The position numbers and the translations under genes are program-made. 64,000 nucleotides of DNA. Source: an uncultured Collinsella sp. Lineage in GTDB: Bacteria > Actinomycetota > Coriobacteriia > Coriobacteriales > Coriobacteriaceae. The notes below the pieces were generated by a model, which did not search any database, was not told where the DNA came from, and saw only the letters and a list, made by a program, of their open reading frames with translations. Position 1 is the first letter of the stretch. Every line of letters begins with the position of its first letter. Location: the NCBI GenBank assembly GCA_900538305.1, contig UPXY01000001.1, forward strand, positions 124,001-188,000. Reading direction: 5' to 3'. Of this stretch, positions 7,699 through 15,641 are shown piece by piece.

Positions 7699-9282
7699 CT
7701 ACTTGATAAGCTCCCGTGCCAGCGCAAGGTCGCTCTTTACCTCGGGATATTCGTCGCCGCGGTGCTGGCGGGTCTCGTCGCCCTTGGCAAGAAGCAGCAC
7801 GACGCTTTCTCCGTTATGCGCGTAGGCGTCGTGGATGGCGTAGGCGACGGCTTTCTCACGGTCACAGATGGTAACGTGCGCAACACCCGCGGGCGTATGA
7901 GAGGCGAGTTCGGCGCAGATATCCTCAACGCGTTCGTGCGCAGGATCCTCCTCAGTATAGATAATGAGGTCGGCGTATTGGCCGGCGATGCGCGGCAGGG
8001 CTTCACGGCGCTCAATCGCCTTGTCACCGGGCGCTCCAAAGAGCGCGATGATGCGTCTGCCGGGATATTCCTTTTGCACCGATGAGAACAGCGCTTGGTA
8101 CGAGAGCTCATTGTGAGCATAGTCGATGATGGCGACGACGCGCCGGTCGGCTGAAGCGACGACTTCCATACGGCCGGGAACGCGAAGCTGGGCCAAGCCT
8201 TGCCGTATGGCCTCTTCTGGCACGTCAAGGAGCTGTGCGCACGTGATGGCGGCGAGCGCGTTCTCGACGTTGAACAGTCCGGGAATGCCAAGGTCGATGT
8301 GCGACGTATGGCATGGCGCAGCGGAGTTGTCGGAAGAAACAGCGGCCATCACGCCGCGCACCACCACGTCGAACGAGCAGCCGGTGGGATTGAGCACAAT
8401 ATGCTGCGCCTGCACATCTGCGACGTCTTCGCCAATTGCGCTTAGCGTGAGTATGCGCCGCGCAGCGCGGGATGCCTCAAGCACGCGGTCTGCGTGTTCG
8501 GTACCCAAGTTCACCACGGCGGTTGCGCACTGGTCGAAGATCCGCAGCTTGGATGCGAAGTAGTCCTCGAAATTGGGGTGCTCGATGCTCGAGATGTGAT
8601 CGCGGCCGATATTCAAGAACACGGCGATCTCGAAAGGAACCCCCAGTACGCGGTCGTACTTGAGGCCTTGGCTCGAGACCTCCATCACCATGATGGAGCG
8701 ACCAGAGCGCACGGTGTTCCACAGATGGCGCCATAGCTCGGGTGCCTCGGGGGTCGTGTTGTGGCTCTCGTAATGCTCGACGCCGTCGTCCGTTTCGATC
8801 GATCCGAGAATCGAGGTATCCATGCCCGCCGCCTCGAAAATCGAACGCAGCATGTAGGCGGTGGTGGATTTTCCCTTCGTGCCGGTAATGCCCACGATGC
8901 GCAGGTCGCGTTCGGGGTGGCCATAGACTTCGGGTGCGACGAGCGCCATAGCGCGGCGGACGTCGGAAACGGCGAGGCAGGGAAGGTGCGGGGCGGCAGA
9001 GGCGAGTCCGTCATAGTCAGATTCGCTGCAAAGGTACGCTGCAGCTCCCGCCTTGGCAGCCGAGGCCAGATAGCTGGGGTTGAAGGCCGCGCCCTTGCAT
9101 ACGAACAGGTTGCCCGCCTCGACCTCACGCGAGTCGACGGTCATGCCGAGCACCGCGCTCGCTTCATCCCCATGGCAGGTGACGGAAACATGCGCCTGGC
9201 GCAGTGCTTCCGCCAGCTGGTGCAGGGTGATGCGGGGCAGCGGGGCACCCTCGGGAGTAAGCGATGAAGTGACGGCAGACAC
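7699..9282 (-). CDS. murE: UDP-N-acetylmuramoyl-tripeptide synthetase (MurE)
   Basis: Cytoplasmic Mur ligase that adds the third amino acid to UDP-MurNAc-L-Ala-D-Glu. It shows the ATP loop GITGTKGKSTTAYML, SSQGLKYDRV, NVENALAAI and the C-terminal domain (IDYAHNELSYQ, FGAPGDKAIERR). Meso-diaminopimelate enzymes usually carry DNPR in the substrate pocket; here the position reads TEEDPAHE, closer to the DDPA-type motif of lysine-adding enzymes. The third residue is therefore probably not mDAP (inference). GTG at 9282 with AGGAGG just upstream gives 527 residues. A longer frame to 9378 lacks a good ribosome site. Confidence 0.92.
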   Translation of the reverse strand: MSAVTSSLTPEGAPLPRITLHQLAEALRQAHVSVTCHGDEASAVLGMTVDSREVEAGNLFVCKGAAFNPSYLASAAKAGAAAYLCSESDYDGLASAAPHLPCLAVSDVRRAMALVAPEVYGHPERDLRIVGITGTKGKSTTAYMLRSIFEAAGMDTSILGSIETDDGVEHYESHNTTPEAPELWRHLWNTVRSGRSIMVMEVSSQGLKYDRVLGVPFEIAVFLNIGRDHISSIEHPNFEDYFASKLRIFDQCATAVVNLGTEHADRVLEASRAARRILTLSAIGEDVADVQAQHIVLNPTGCSFDVVVRGVMAAVSSDNSAAPCHTSHIDLGIPGLFNVENALAAITCAQLLDVPEEAIRQGLAQLRVPGRMEVVASADRRVVAIIDYAHNELSYQALFSSVQKEYPGRRIIALFGAPGDKAIERREALPRIAGQYADLIIYTEEDPAHERVEDICAELASHTPAGVAHVTICDREKAVAYAIHDAYAHNGESVVLLLAKGDETRQHRGDEYPEVKSDLALARELIK

Positions 9283-9458
9283 GATGCCTCCTCGGCTTGA
9301 ATGATGAACAGTTGCCGACAGTCCTTCATTATACCGACCACGCCTGTATGCCGCGCTGTGGCTCCTTGATACAATCATTACTAAACAAGCGCGCTATCAC
9401 GTGTTCGCAAACGATACGATATCGGACGTGTGTGTTACCGCGTGCCGGGGAGCTTTCG

Positions 9459-10247
9459 GTGCCGGCACGGTTCTTCGCGGGAGCGGAAGTGGCAGATCTG
9501 AACAGTACGTTGGAGTTGAAGGGCGCCCGAAACGTGCGCGACCTCGGCGGGTATCCATACGGCACCGAGGCAGGCGCCACAGGCAAGACGGCGTTCGGAG
9601 CGTTTCTGCGCGCGGGTTCGCTCGGCGGCCTTCGCGGTGCAGATTTCGCACGGCTTGAGCGCTACGGCCTGCGTCGCGTCATCGACGTTCGGAGTTCGTT
9701 CGAGACGCGTCATTGGCCCGATCCCTTTGCGGCGATGGGGCATCCGGGAATCGAGTACGTTCACATCCCCATGTTCGACCAGCTCAATTCGAGCGGCATG
9801 CGGGGGCAGATTCCCGCGCGCATGCTCGATGTATACCTGCGGCTTCTCGATGACGACGCGGATAGTCTCCGTCGCGTTTTCGAGGCGCTCGACCTGGGCG
9901 ACGAGCAGGGTTGCGTGCTCTTTCATTGCCGTGCGGGCAAAGACAGGACGGGTGTCATCGCGATGCTGCTGCTGGGGCTCGCGGGCGTGTCGGATGAGGA
10001 TATCGTGCGCGACTACGTGGCGACCGGTCATGCCATGACGCCGAGCATGTGGGCGCAACGCGCGTTCGTGACGATCATCTTGCGCAAGCGCGTCCCTCGC
10101 TCGCTGTTCGTGGCGCATGCCGAAGAGATGGAGCGCACGCTGGAGCATCTGTATGAACGGTACGGCACGGCGCGCGCGTATCTGGAAGCGTATGCCGGTG
10201 TGGCGCCGGACGTGCTCGACCGTCTTACCGCACGGTTGCGGGGTTAG
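9459..10247 (+). CDS. Tyrosine/serine-type protein phosphatase (PTP-like, IphP/MptpB family)
   Basis: The N-terminal signature ARNVRDLGGYPYG and the catalytic P-loop HCRAGKDRTG (Cys157 counting from 9459) are those of the Y_phosphatase3 family of bacterial dual-specificity or phosphoinositide phosphatases. A general-acid region follows VIDVRSSFE. The C-terminal helical part (MTPSMWAQRAF to LTARLRG) is also typical. GTG at 9459 has GGGGAG 6 bases upstream; GTG at 9489 (GGAGCGGAA upstream) is a credible alternative and would remove 10 residues. It is divergent from murE and ends just before a long palindrome. Substrate unknown. Confidence 0.85.
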   Translation: MPARFFAGAEVADLNSTLELKGARNVRDLGGYPYGTEAGATGKTAFGAFLRAGSLGGLRGADFARLERYGLRRVIDVRSSFETRHWPDPFAAMGHPGIEYVHIPMFDQLNSSGMRGQIPARMLDVYLRLLDDDADSLRRVFEALDLGDEQGCVLFHCRAGKDRTGVIAMLLLGLAGVSDEDIVRDYVATGHAMTPSMWAQRAFVTIILRKRVPRSLFVAHAEEMERTLEHLYERYGTARAYLEAYAGVAPDVLDRLTARLRG

Positions 10248-10270
10248 GGAATGCGACCCAACGGGAGATA

Positions 10271-10379
10271 CCCCCTAGCGGCTGTTTTGCAAAATAACCC
10301 CAGCGACTTTTTTACATCGGGCTGAAATAGATTTGGATCAATTCGTATCTTCCAGCCCGATGCAAAACAGTCGCTGGGG
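10271..10379. repeat. Long imperfect palindrome (82 bp) with an extra half-unit, type C
   Basis: Bases 10298-10324 and 10353-10379 are 27-bp inverted copies with two mismatches (outer part CCCCAGCGACT). The 28-bp loop is itself partly self-complementary around GGATC. Another half-copy (CCCTAGCGGCTGTTTTGCA) starts near 10272. It lies between the convergent phosphatase and LtaS-like genes, and T runs follow in both directions, so it may act as a bidirectional terminator. Similar sequence recurs at 59160 and, more loosely, at 35921-36055. Confidence 0.8.
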
Positions 10380-10401
10380 GTTTACGCTCCCCGCCGCGGG
10401 C

Positions 10402-12663
10402 TTACTTGATCTTCGTCGTACCGGGAGCGAGATTCGGATTAGTCTCGTTCGCGGCACCTTGGAGCGTCTTCGTGTACACGCTGTCACCGTGATCGAAGAG
10501 CTTGAGATACTGCATCTTGGCAAGATCTTCGCGCGCCTTCTGAGCGGCAGAGAATGCCTCGGTTGCGTGCTCGTCGGCAACGGCGCTCGAAAGGTGCCAT
10601 GCGCCCGCTTGGTCCTGATACCCGATCATATTGATGGCGGGCATGCTTTCACGAAGGGCGAGCTGTGCCTTCTGGTAGTCGGAGAGCGGCGCGCCGATGA
10701 GGTTCATGACCTCCGCGGCCAGGAAGTTGGTCGAGATGTCTTCCTGCTGGCTTTGCTGCTCGTTGCCAGCGAGGTCGTAGTTCGCCCAGATGACGTAGTC
10801 GGTGCGGTACAGGCGCTCGCTGTGCGTCGCGTCGTCTTCACCCTGGAACCATGCGTCGTTGAAATCCGACGGGAAGAACGGCTGGTGATCGCCGAAGAAC
10901 ACAACGACTACCGGGCGGTCGAGTTCCTCGAGTTCGCCCAGGAACTCCTCGAGCGCGCGATCGGACTCTTCGATGAGCGCAAGGTACTCGTTGACCTCGG
11001 GATCGTAGGTGCCATCGATGAGGTAGTTCGTCTGCATATCGTTGGGGATGAGACCGGTGTCGTATCCCGAGTGATTCTGCATCGTGACGTCGAAGATGAA
11101 CTGCGGGTCGTCATTCGTTTCGAGCATCTCGACGATCTTGTCGTAGGTCTCGGCGTCCGTCACCATACCGCGCAGGGTATCGGCTCCCTCGAAATCCTCG
11201 ATGGCGAGGAACTCGTCGAATCCGAAGTCGCGGTACACGTTCTCGCGGTTCCAATTCGTTGCATGGTTGGGATGCATGGCGGTCGTGGTATAGCCAAGAT
11301 CGCTAAACTGCTGCGCGAGGTTCTCGGCATGCGTGAGGTTGTAGATGGTGTAGGGGTAGACGCCGTTGCCCAGGTAGGCCATCGAGTTGCCCGTGAGGAA
11401 CTCGAACTCGGTGTTGCAGGTGCCGCCGCCGTAGGCCGAGACGTAGAGGTCGCCGCGCTGCACGGCGTCGTCGATGCTGTTGAAGAACTCCGGCCCCTCG
11501 TATCCTGCATGGAGATTGTCATAATCCGAGAGATCGGAGAACGTCTCGTTCATAACGACGATGACGGAGGGCTGCACCTCCTCGAACTGCTCGACCGCTT
11601 CGGAGCGCTCGGATGTGGCCCCTGTGCCCGCGTCGTAGCTCGCTGCGTATTCATCGATAAGATCCTGCGCGTCGCTCTTGGTATACCCTTCTGGTTTGCG
11701 CGGCTGGATGGTCTGCGCGCTCGAGATGAACGACGGGATGAAGCCCTGGCGGTAGTAGCTTTCGAGCGGACGCCACGTGTATACCTGGATGTACAGGAAG
11801 TTGTAGTAGTCGATCAGCACGACGTGCCCGATGACGCCGCCGAGGCACAGCACGCCCACGAGCAGGTTGACCAGGAGCTGCTTGCGGGTGCGGGAGGTGC
11901 GATCGGGTTTGAGGAGCGCGGCGTAGGCGCTCGTAATCATGGCGAGCGCGAGCGCGACAATGCCATAGAGGCAGAACGACGTGATGCTGAAGACGTATCC
12001 GCCGCCCACGGCTGCGGCAGTGGCGATGGCGGTGAGGTCGCCGGGCTGGATGGGCTGCGATTTGAAGGTGATGACGAAATACTCCGCGATGCCGATGGCG
12101 AAGAAGACGAACGAGGCGATGGCGGACGCGGCGCCACGGCGCTGGAAGAGGTAGAAGAAACCCGCGACGACGGCCGTGACGAGGAAGATCTCCAACAGCA
12201 GGCAGAGCGGGTACATCCACAGCAGGTTGTGGTTGCTGGGGAGCTCGAGTGCGAGCGTGGCGAAGATGCCGGTCGCGACCATGGCAAGCGCGCAGGCTGC
12301 CTGCGGGTGTGGCCAGCGGCTGCCGGGCTCGAAGAGTGCGAGCAGGCGAGGACGCAGGCGTGGGCGGGCAAGCGAGAGGTAGACGCAGCCCGTGAGCACC
12401 GTGTTCATGATGACCGGGGCGATAGGCTCATCCTGCACGAGGCCGAGCGCGCCCCACACGCCGATGAACACTTGGATGGCGAGGAACGCAAGCGCCCACG
12501 CCACGCTGCTCGCACGGTAGGGAACGCGCTCCGTCTTTGCGGGGGTAGCGTCTTTCTCGGAGGACGAGGTGGCGGTGGCGTTCACGCGCCAGCCGCGAAC
12601 CTCGCGTACAGCGAGGACGATGCTTGCGATGGTAGCGGCAAACGAGATGATGGCAACGAGCAT
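10402..12663 (-). CDS. LTA-synthase-like membrane sulfatase-fold phosphoglycerol transferase
   Basis: Membrane enzyme of the LtaS/MdoB/alkaline-phosphatase superfamily. The N-terminal about 290 residues hold several hydrophobic helices; the C-terminal half is an extracytoplasmic sulfatase-fold domain. The nucleophile is a threonine (T415) in GGGTCNTEFEF; metal-binding motifs VVMNETFSDL, MQNHSGYD and FFGDHQPFF are present. LtaS-type enzymes polymerise or transfer glycerol phosphate to glycolipid or glycan acceptors; which polymer is made here cannot be told. ATG at 12663 with AAAGGG upstream is preferred over a TTG at 12690. 753 residues. Likely monocistronic. Confidence 0.88.
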   Translation of the reverse strand: MLVAIISFAATIASIVLAVREVRGWRVNATATSSSEKDATPAKTERVPYRASSVAWALAFLAIQVFIGVWGALGLVQDEPIAPVIMNTVLTGCVYLSLARPRLRPRLLALFEPGSRWPHPQAACALAMVATGIFATLALELPSNHNLLWMYPLCLLLEIFLVTAVVAGFFYLFQRRGAASAIASFVFFAIGIAEYFVITFKSQPIQPGDLTAIATAAAVGGGYVFSITSFCLYGIVALALAMITSAYAALLKPDRTSRTRKQLLVNLLVGVLCLGGVIGHVVLIDYYNFLYIQVYTWRPLESYYRQGFIPSFISSAQTIQPRKPEGYTKSDAQDLIDEYAASYDAGTGATSERSEAVEQFEEVQPSVIVVMNETFSDLSDYDNLHAGYEGPEFFNSIDDAVQRGDLYVSAYGGGTCNTEFEFLTGNSMAYLGNGVYPYTIYNLTHAENLAQQFSDLGYTTTAMHPNHATNWNRENVYRDFGFDEFLAIEDFEGADTLRGMVTDAETYDKIVEMLETNDDPQFIFDVTMQNHSGYDTGLIPNDMQTNYLIDGTYDPEVNEYLALIEESDRALEEFLGELEELDRPVVVVFFGDHQPFFPSDFNDAWFQGEDDATHSERLYRTDYVIWANYDLAGNEQQSQQEDISTNFLAAEVMNLIGAPLSDYQKAQLALRESMPAINMIGYQDQAGAWHLSSAVADEHATEAFSAAQKAREDLAKMQYLKLFDHGDSVYTKTLQGAANETNPNLAPGTTKIK

Positions 12664-12985
12664 GGGAGCCCTTTCGGTCTTTGTGAACAAAGCGAGCGAC
12701 TAACGGCGTATTTACCAGCGCTTTGCGGAATGCTGATACAAGCAAATCCCCATGATACCCCGCGATTGTCGAGATTCTATCGACGGAGACTTGCTTTATA
12801 TAAAACGTTGAAATCGCTGCTATCGAGGTGCGCAGCCGTGACGCGGGCGAACCATATGCAAAGCGAGCCGCGCAGAGGTGCCCTTCGTCACGATGCCGTG
12901 CCGCATGGTTTTGAGCGAGCGCTCGCAAGGTGGATGTATGGGTGTGACGGGGTTTGGTGGCCGCGGGCACCACGCGGCCGTTCAT

Positions 12986-13122
12986 TCGTTTCGGTTATCA
13001 ACGGTTGTTTTGCGATGGCGCGAGTAGCCGGAGTTAGCGCACGCTTTCTACCTGCGATTTCTATCATCGAAAGCGGGTGTCTACTCGGCCTCTCACAAAA
13101 TAACCGTTGATAACCGAAACGA
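12986..13122. repeat. 137-bp extended palindrome (possible structured RNA or miniature element)
   Basis: Outer arms 12986-13012 and 13096-13122 are 27-bp inverted copies with one mismatch. Inside are further paired arms: CGAGTAG (13021) with CTACTCG (13081), and CACGCTTTC (13040) with GAAAGCGGGTG (13069). The whole stretch can therefore fold into one long hairpin. It lies in the 584-bp gap between the LtaS-like gene and kup, both on the minus strand, downstream of the kup terminator. No ORF of interest overlaps it. The rest of the gap, 12664-12985, holds nothing recognisable beyond probable promoter sequence. Confidence 0.85.
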
Positions 13123-13161
13123 GTTGTTTGGATCCGCATAGCCTGGGCTGATTTCCCAACA

Positions 13162-13200
13162 AGAAAACGCCCCGACCCGCAAAGGCGCGAGTCGGGGTGC
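13162..13200 (-). terminator. Terminator downstream of kup
   Basis: Read on the minus strand: CCCCGAC, a loop of about 14 bases, then GTCGGGG followed by CGTTTTCTTG, 50 bases past the kup stop. Confidence 0.75.
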
Positions 13201-13247
13201 TGCATGTTAGCTAGGGCCTTGCGCACGTTGGGCGCGTTCGCCCCCCG

Positions 13248-15440
13248 TTACGGCCGTTCGTCTGGAGCGATGCGCGTCAGCTTGTCGAAGCTCTTGAACT
13301 TCGTGAAGAGCGGCACGTACTCCACGAAAACGCTTGAGTTCTCGAGGCCGAACCACTGAGCGGGCGAGCCGGCGAAGCTGCGGATGGCGTACTTCAGCGA
13401 GATGGCCGTGCGCTCGCGGCTGTCGATGTCGCTTTCCGGCGCGAGCGTCTTGCGCAGCATGCAGAACTGGAACGAACCGATGTTGCCCGGGCGCTTGTAC
13501 ACGGAGTAATCGCGGCGCTGCGGCGGCAGCTCGCCCGAAGCGGAAAGGTCCTGCACGATCTGGCGGAGGTAGGCGTTCACGCGCTGGTTGACCTTATAGC
13601 CCAAGAACAGGTGCACGCGGAAGATGTAGTCCGTGTCGAAGTTCTCGACCGAGTACGCGAAGGTATGCGGGTCGTCCATGACCTCGACGTTCACGAACCA
13701 CCACGCGCGGGCGCGCTTGGGGTGCTTGTCGAAGATCGAGAAGAGAATGTCCCGGTCGAGATAATCCGTGTTCGTGCCGTTCGTGAGGTAAACGAGGTTG
13801 TCTGCCACCAGGTCGTAGGTCTGGTCGTCGCGCAGCCGTGCAAGCTGATCGAGATAGCTGCGGACGGGCAGGAGCGTTGCCTGACGGCGCTCGACGGCGG
13901 TGCCCGCGTACCAGCAGAGCATGATGCTCATGATGAGGGCGGCGAGCAAGATGGTGAAGTAGCCGCCGTGGAAGAACTTCGTGAGCGACGAACCGAAGAA
14001 GAAGCCCTCGAGCATCACGAAGAACACGACGAACACGAACGGGAAGAACTTGAGCTTGCGCACGCTGTGCAGGTAGATGAAGAGCAGCACCGTCGTGCAG
14101 AGCATGGTGATGGTGATGGCGAGGCCGTACGCCGCTTCCATATGCGCGGAGCTCTGGAACAGCAGCACGACGACGATGCAGCCCACCCACATGACCTTGT
14201 TGACGAGCGGGATATAGAGCTGGCCCTTCGTTTCGGCGGGGTAGAACACCTGGAGGTGCGGCATGAGGTCGAGGCGGCTCGCTTCGGAGACGAGCGAGAA
14301 CGCGCCGGTGATGAGCGCTTGCGAGGCGATGATCGCTGCGAGCGCGGAGAGCACGACACCGAAGGGACGCATCATGTCAGGGAGCATCTGGAAGAAGGGG
14401 TTCAGATCCTCGATGGTCGCGAGGTCGGCGTTGCCCGCGTTGGCAAGGAGCCACGCGCCCTGGCCGAGGTAGCTCAAAATGAGGCATACCTTCACGAACG
14501 GCCAGGTGGCGTAAATGTTGCCCTTGCCAACGTGACCCATGTCGGAATAGAGCGCCTCGGCACCGGTCGTGGCGAGGAAGCAGCTGCCCAAGATCATGAT
14601 GCCCGCATGGTTGTTGGGGCTGAACAGGAACTGGATGCCGTAGATGGGGTTGATGGCGAGGAGCACCTGCGGAGCGGCGAACATCGAGATGAGGCCGACG
14701 CCGCCCAGGAACAGGAACCAGAACGTCATCACAGGGCCGAACGCGCGGCCGATCTTCGAGGTGCCGGCGCGCTGCACCGCGAAGAGGATACAGACGATGG
14801 CGAGCGTGATGATGACCACGTTCGTTTGGTTATCGCCGATGAGCGCATGCATCTCGGGGATGGTGCGCAGACCCTCGACCGCGGTGGTGATGGTTACGGC
14901 GGGGGTGAGCACGCCGTCGGCGAGCAGCGCCGAGCCGCCGAGCATGGCGGGGATGATGAGCCACTTGCCGAAGCGGCGCACGATGCTGTAGAGCGCGAAG
15001 ATGCCGCCTTCGCCGCTGTTGTCGGCCTTGAGCGAGACGAGCACGTACTTTATGGTGGTGAGCAGCGTCACCGTCCAGATGACGAGCGAGAGCGCGCCGA
15101 GCACGAACTCCTCGGTGACGCTCATGATGCCGCCGTTGCCGGCAAGGAGCGCTTTCGTGACGTACATGGGCGAGGTGCCGATATCGCCGTAGACGACGCC
15201 GATGGTGACGAGCATGGCGCCGAGGCTCACCGGGATGGTGTGCGCCTTGGGATGCGCGGCGCCCTCGATGGTCTTGGGGGGACGGACGGTTTTGCGCCCG
15301 CGTCCGCGCTTGCCGGTTTGTTCGGCTTTCTTCACGCGTTTGAGCGAGATCGATCCGGTAGAGCTCGGTGGGGCGGCGACCCCGTCGGTCTCGGCCGAGT
15401 GTTCGGATTCCGGCTGCTCGACCTTGGTCTTCTGGTCCAT
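13248..15440 (-). CDS. kup: KUP-family potassium uptake transporter
   Basis: K+/H+ symporter of the inner membrane. After a charged 70-residue cytosolic N-terminus, the family signature GVVYGDIGTSPMYV opens a 12-helix core; LLADGVLTPAVT, GAEALYSDMGH and the C-terminal cytosolic domain (about 200 residues, ending near APDERP) follow. Length 730 is slightly more than the usual 600-690 because of the basic N-terminus. ATG at 15440 has AAGGAG 9 bases upstream. An ATG at 15491 overlaps the putative -10 box TATAAT and is therefore unlikely to be the start. No c-di-AMP riboswitch could be recognised in the short leader. Confidence 0.94.
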   Translation of the reverse strand: MDQKTKVEQPESEHSAETDGVAAPPSSTGSISLKRVKKAEQTGKRGRGRKTVRPPKTIEGAAHPKAHTIPVSLGAMLVTIGVVYGDIGTSPMYVTKALLAGNGGIMSVTEEFVLGALSLVIWTVTLLTTIKYVLVSLKADNSGEGGIFALYSIVRRFGKWLIIPAMLGGSALLADGVLTPAVTITTAVEGLRTIPEMHALIGDNQTNVVIITLAIVCILFAVQRAGTSKIGRAFGPVMTFWFLFLGGVGLISMFAAPQVLLAINPIYGIQFLFSPNNHAGIMILGSCFLATTGAEALYSDMGHVGKGNIYATWPFVKVCLILSYLGQGAWLLANAGNADLATIEDLNPFFQMLPDMMRPFGVVLSALAAIIASQALITGAFSLVSEASRLDLMPHLQVFYPAETKGQLYIPLVNKVMWVGCIVVVLLFQSSAHMEAAYGLAITITMLCTTVLLFIYLHSVRKLKFFPFVFVVFFVMLEGFFFGSSLTKFFHGGYFTILLAALIMSIMLCWYAGTAVERRQATLLPVRSYLDQLARLRDDQTYDLVADNLVYLTNGTNTDYLDRDILFSIFDKHPKRARAWWFVNVEVMDDPHTFAYSVENFDTDYIFRVHLFLGYKVNQRVNAYLRQIVQDLSASGELPPQRRDYSVYKRPGNIGSFQFCMLRKTLAPESDIDSRERTAISLKYAIRSFAGSPAQWFGLENSSVFVEYVPLFTKFKSFDKLTRIAPDERP

Positions 15441-15489
15441 TTCGTTGAACTCCTTGAGAGCGTGTTTCGGCGGAATATGCCGTTCGGCC

Positions 15490-15495
15490 ATTATA
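15490..15495 (-). promoter_or_regulatory. Predicted -10 box of kup
   Basis: Perfect TATAAT on the minus strand, about 50 bases before the kup start. The matching -35 region is weak. Confidence 0.5.
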
Positions 15496-15563
15496 GCGAT
15501 ATGCGCCCATATGTGCGAGAGCGGTGGCGCTTTGTCGAGGCGGCGGCGCGGAGTGTTACATAA

Positions 15564-15599
15564 CCCCAGGACTCGGCCTGCATAGCCAGAGCCCCGGGG
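15564..15599 (-). terminator. Hairpin downstream of the rlmKL-like gene
   Basis: On the minus strand CCCCGGGGCTCTGGC can pair, with bulges, with GGCCGAGTCCTGGGG; TTATGT follows. It lies 42 bases past the stop of the rlmKL-like gene and upstream of the kup promoter. Confidence 0.5.
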
Positions 15600-15641
15600 A
15601 TGATCTACGCCCTGCGTTTCCCGAGCCTGCGGTTGCTGCGA

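Noticed and set aside
10333..13110. 925-residue plus-strand frame opposite the LtaS-like gene
   Set aside because: Shadow frame; the minus strand carries all catalytic motifs.
15441..15560. c-di-AMP riboswitch upstream of kup
   Set aside because: The leader is short (about 50 bases from a TATAAT box) and lacks the expected long conserved structure.
13611..15563. 650-residue plus-strand frame opposite kup
   Set aside because: Shadow frame of a clear transporter gene.
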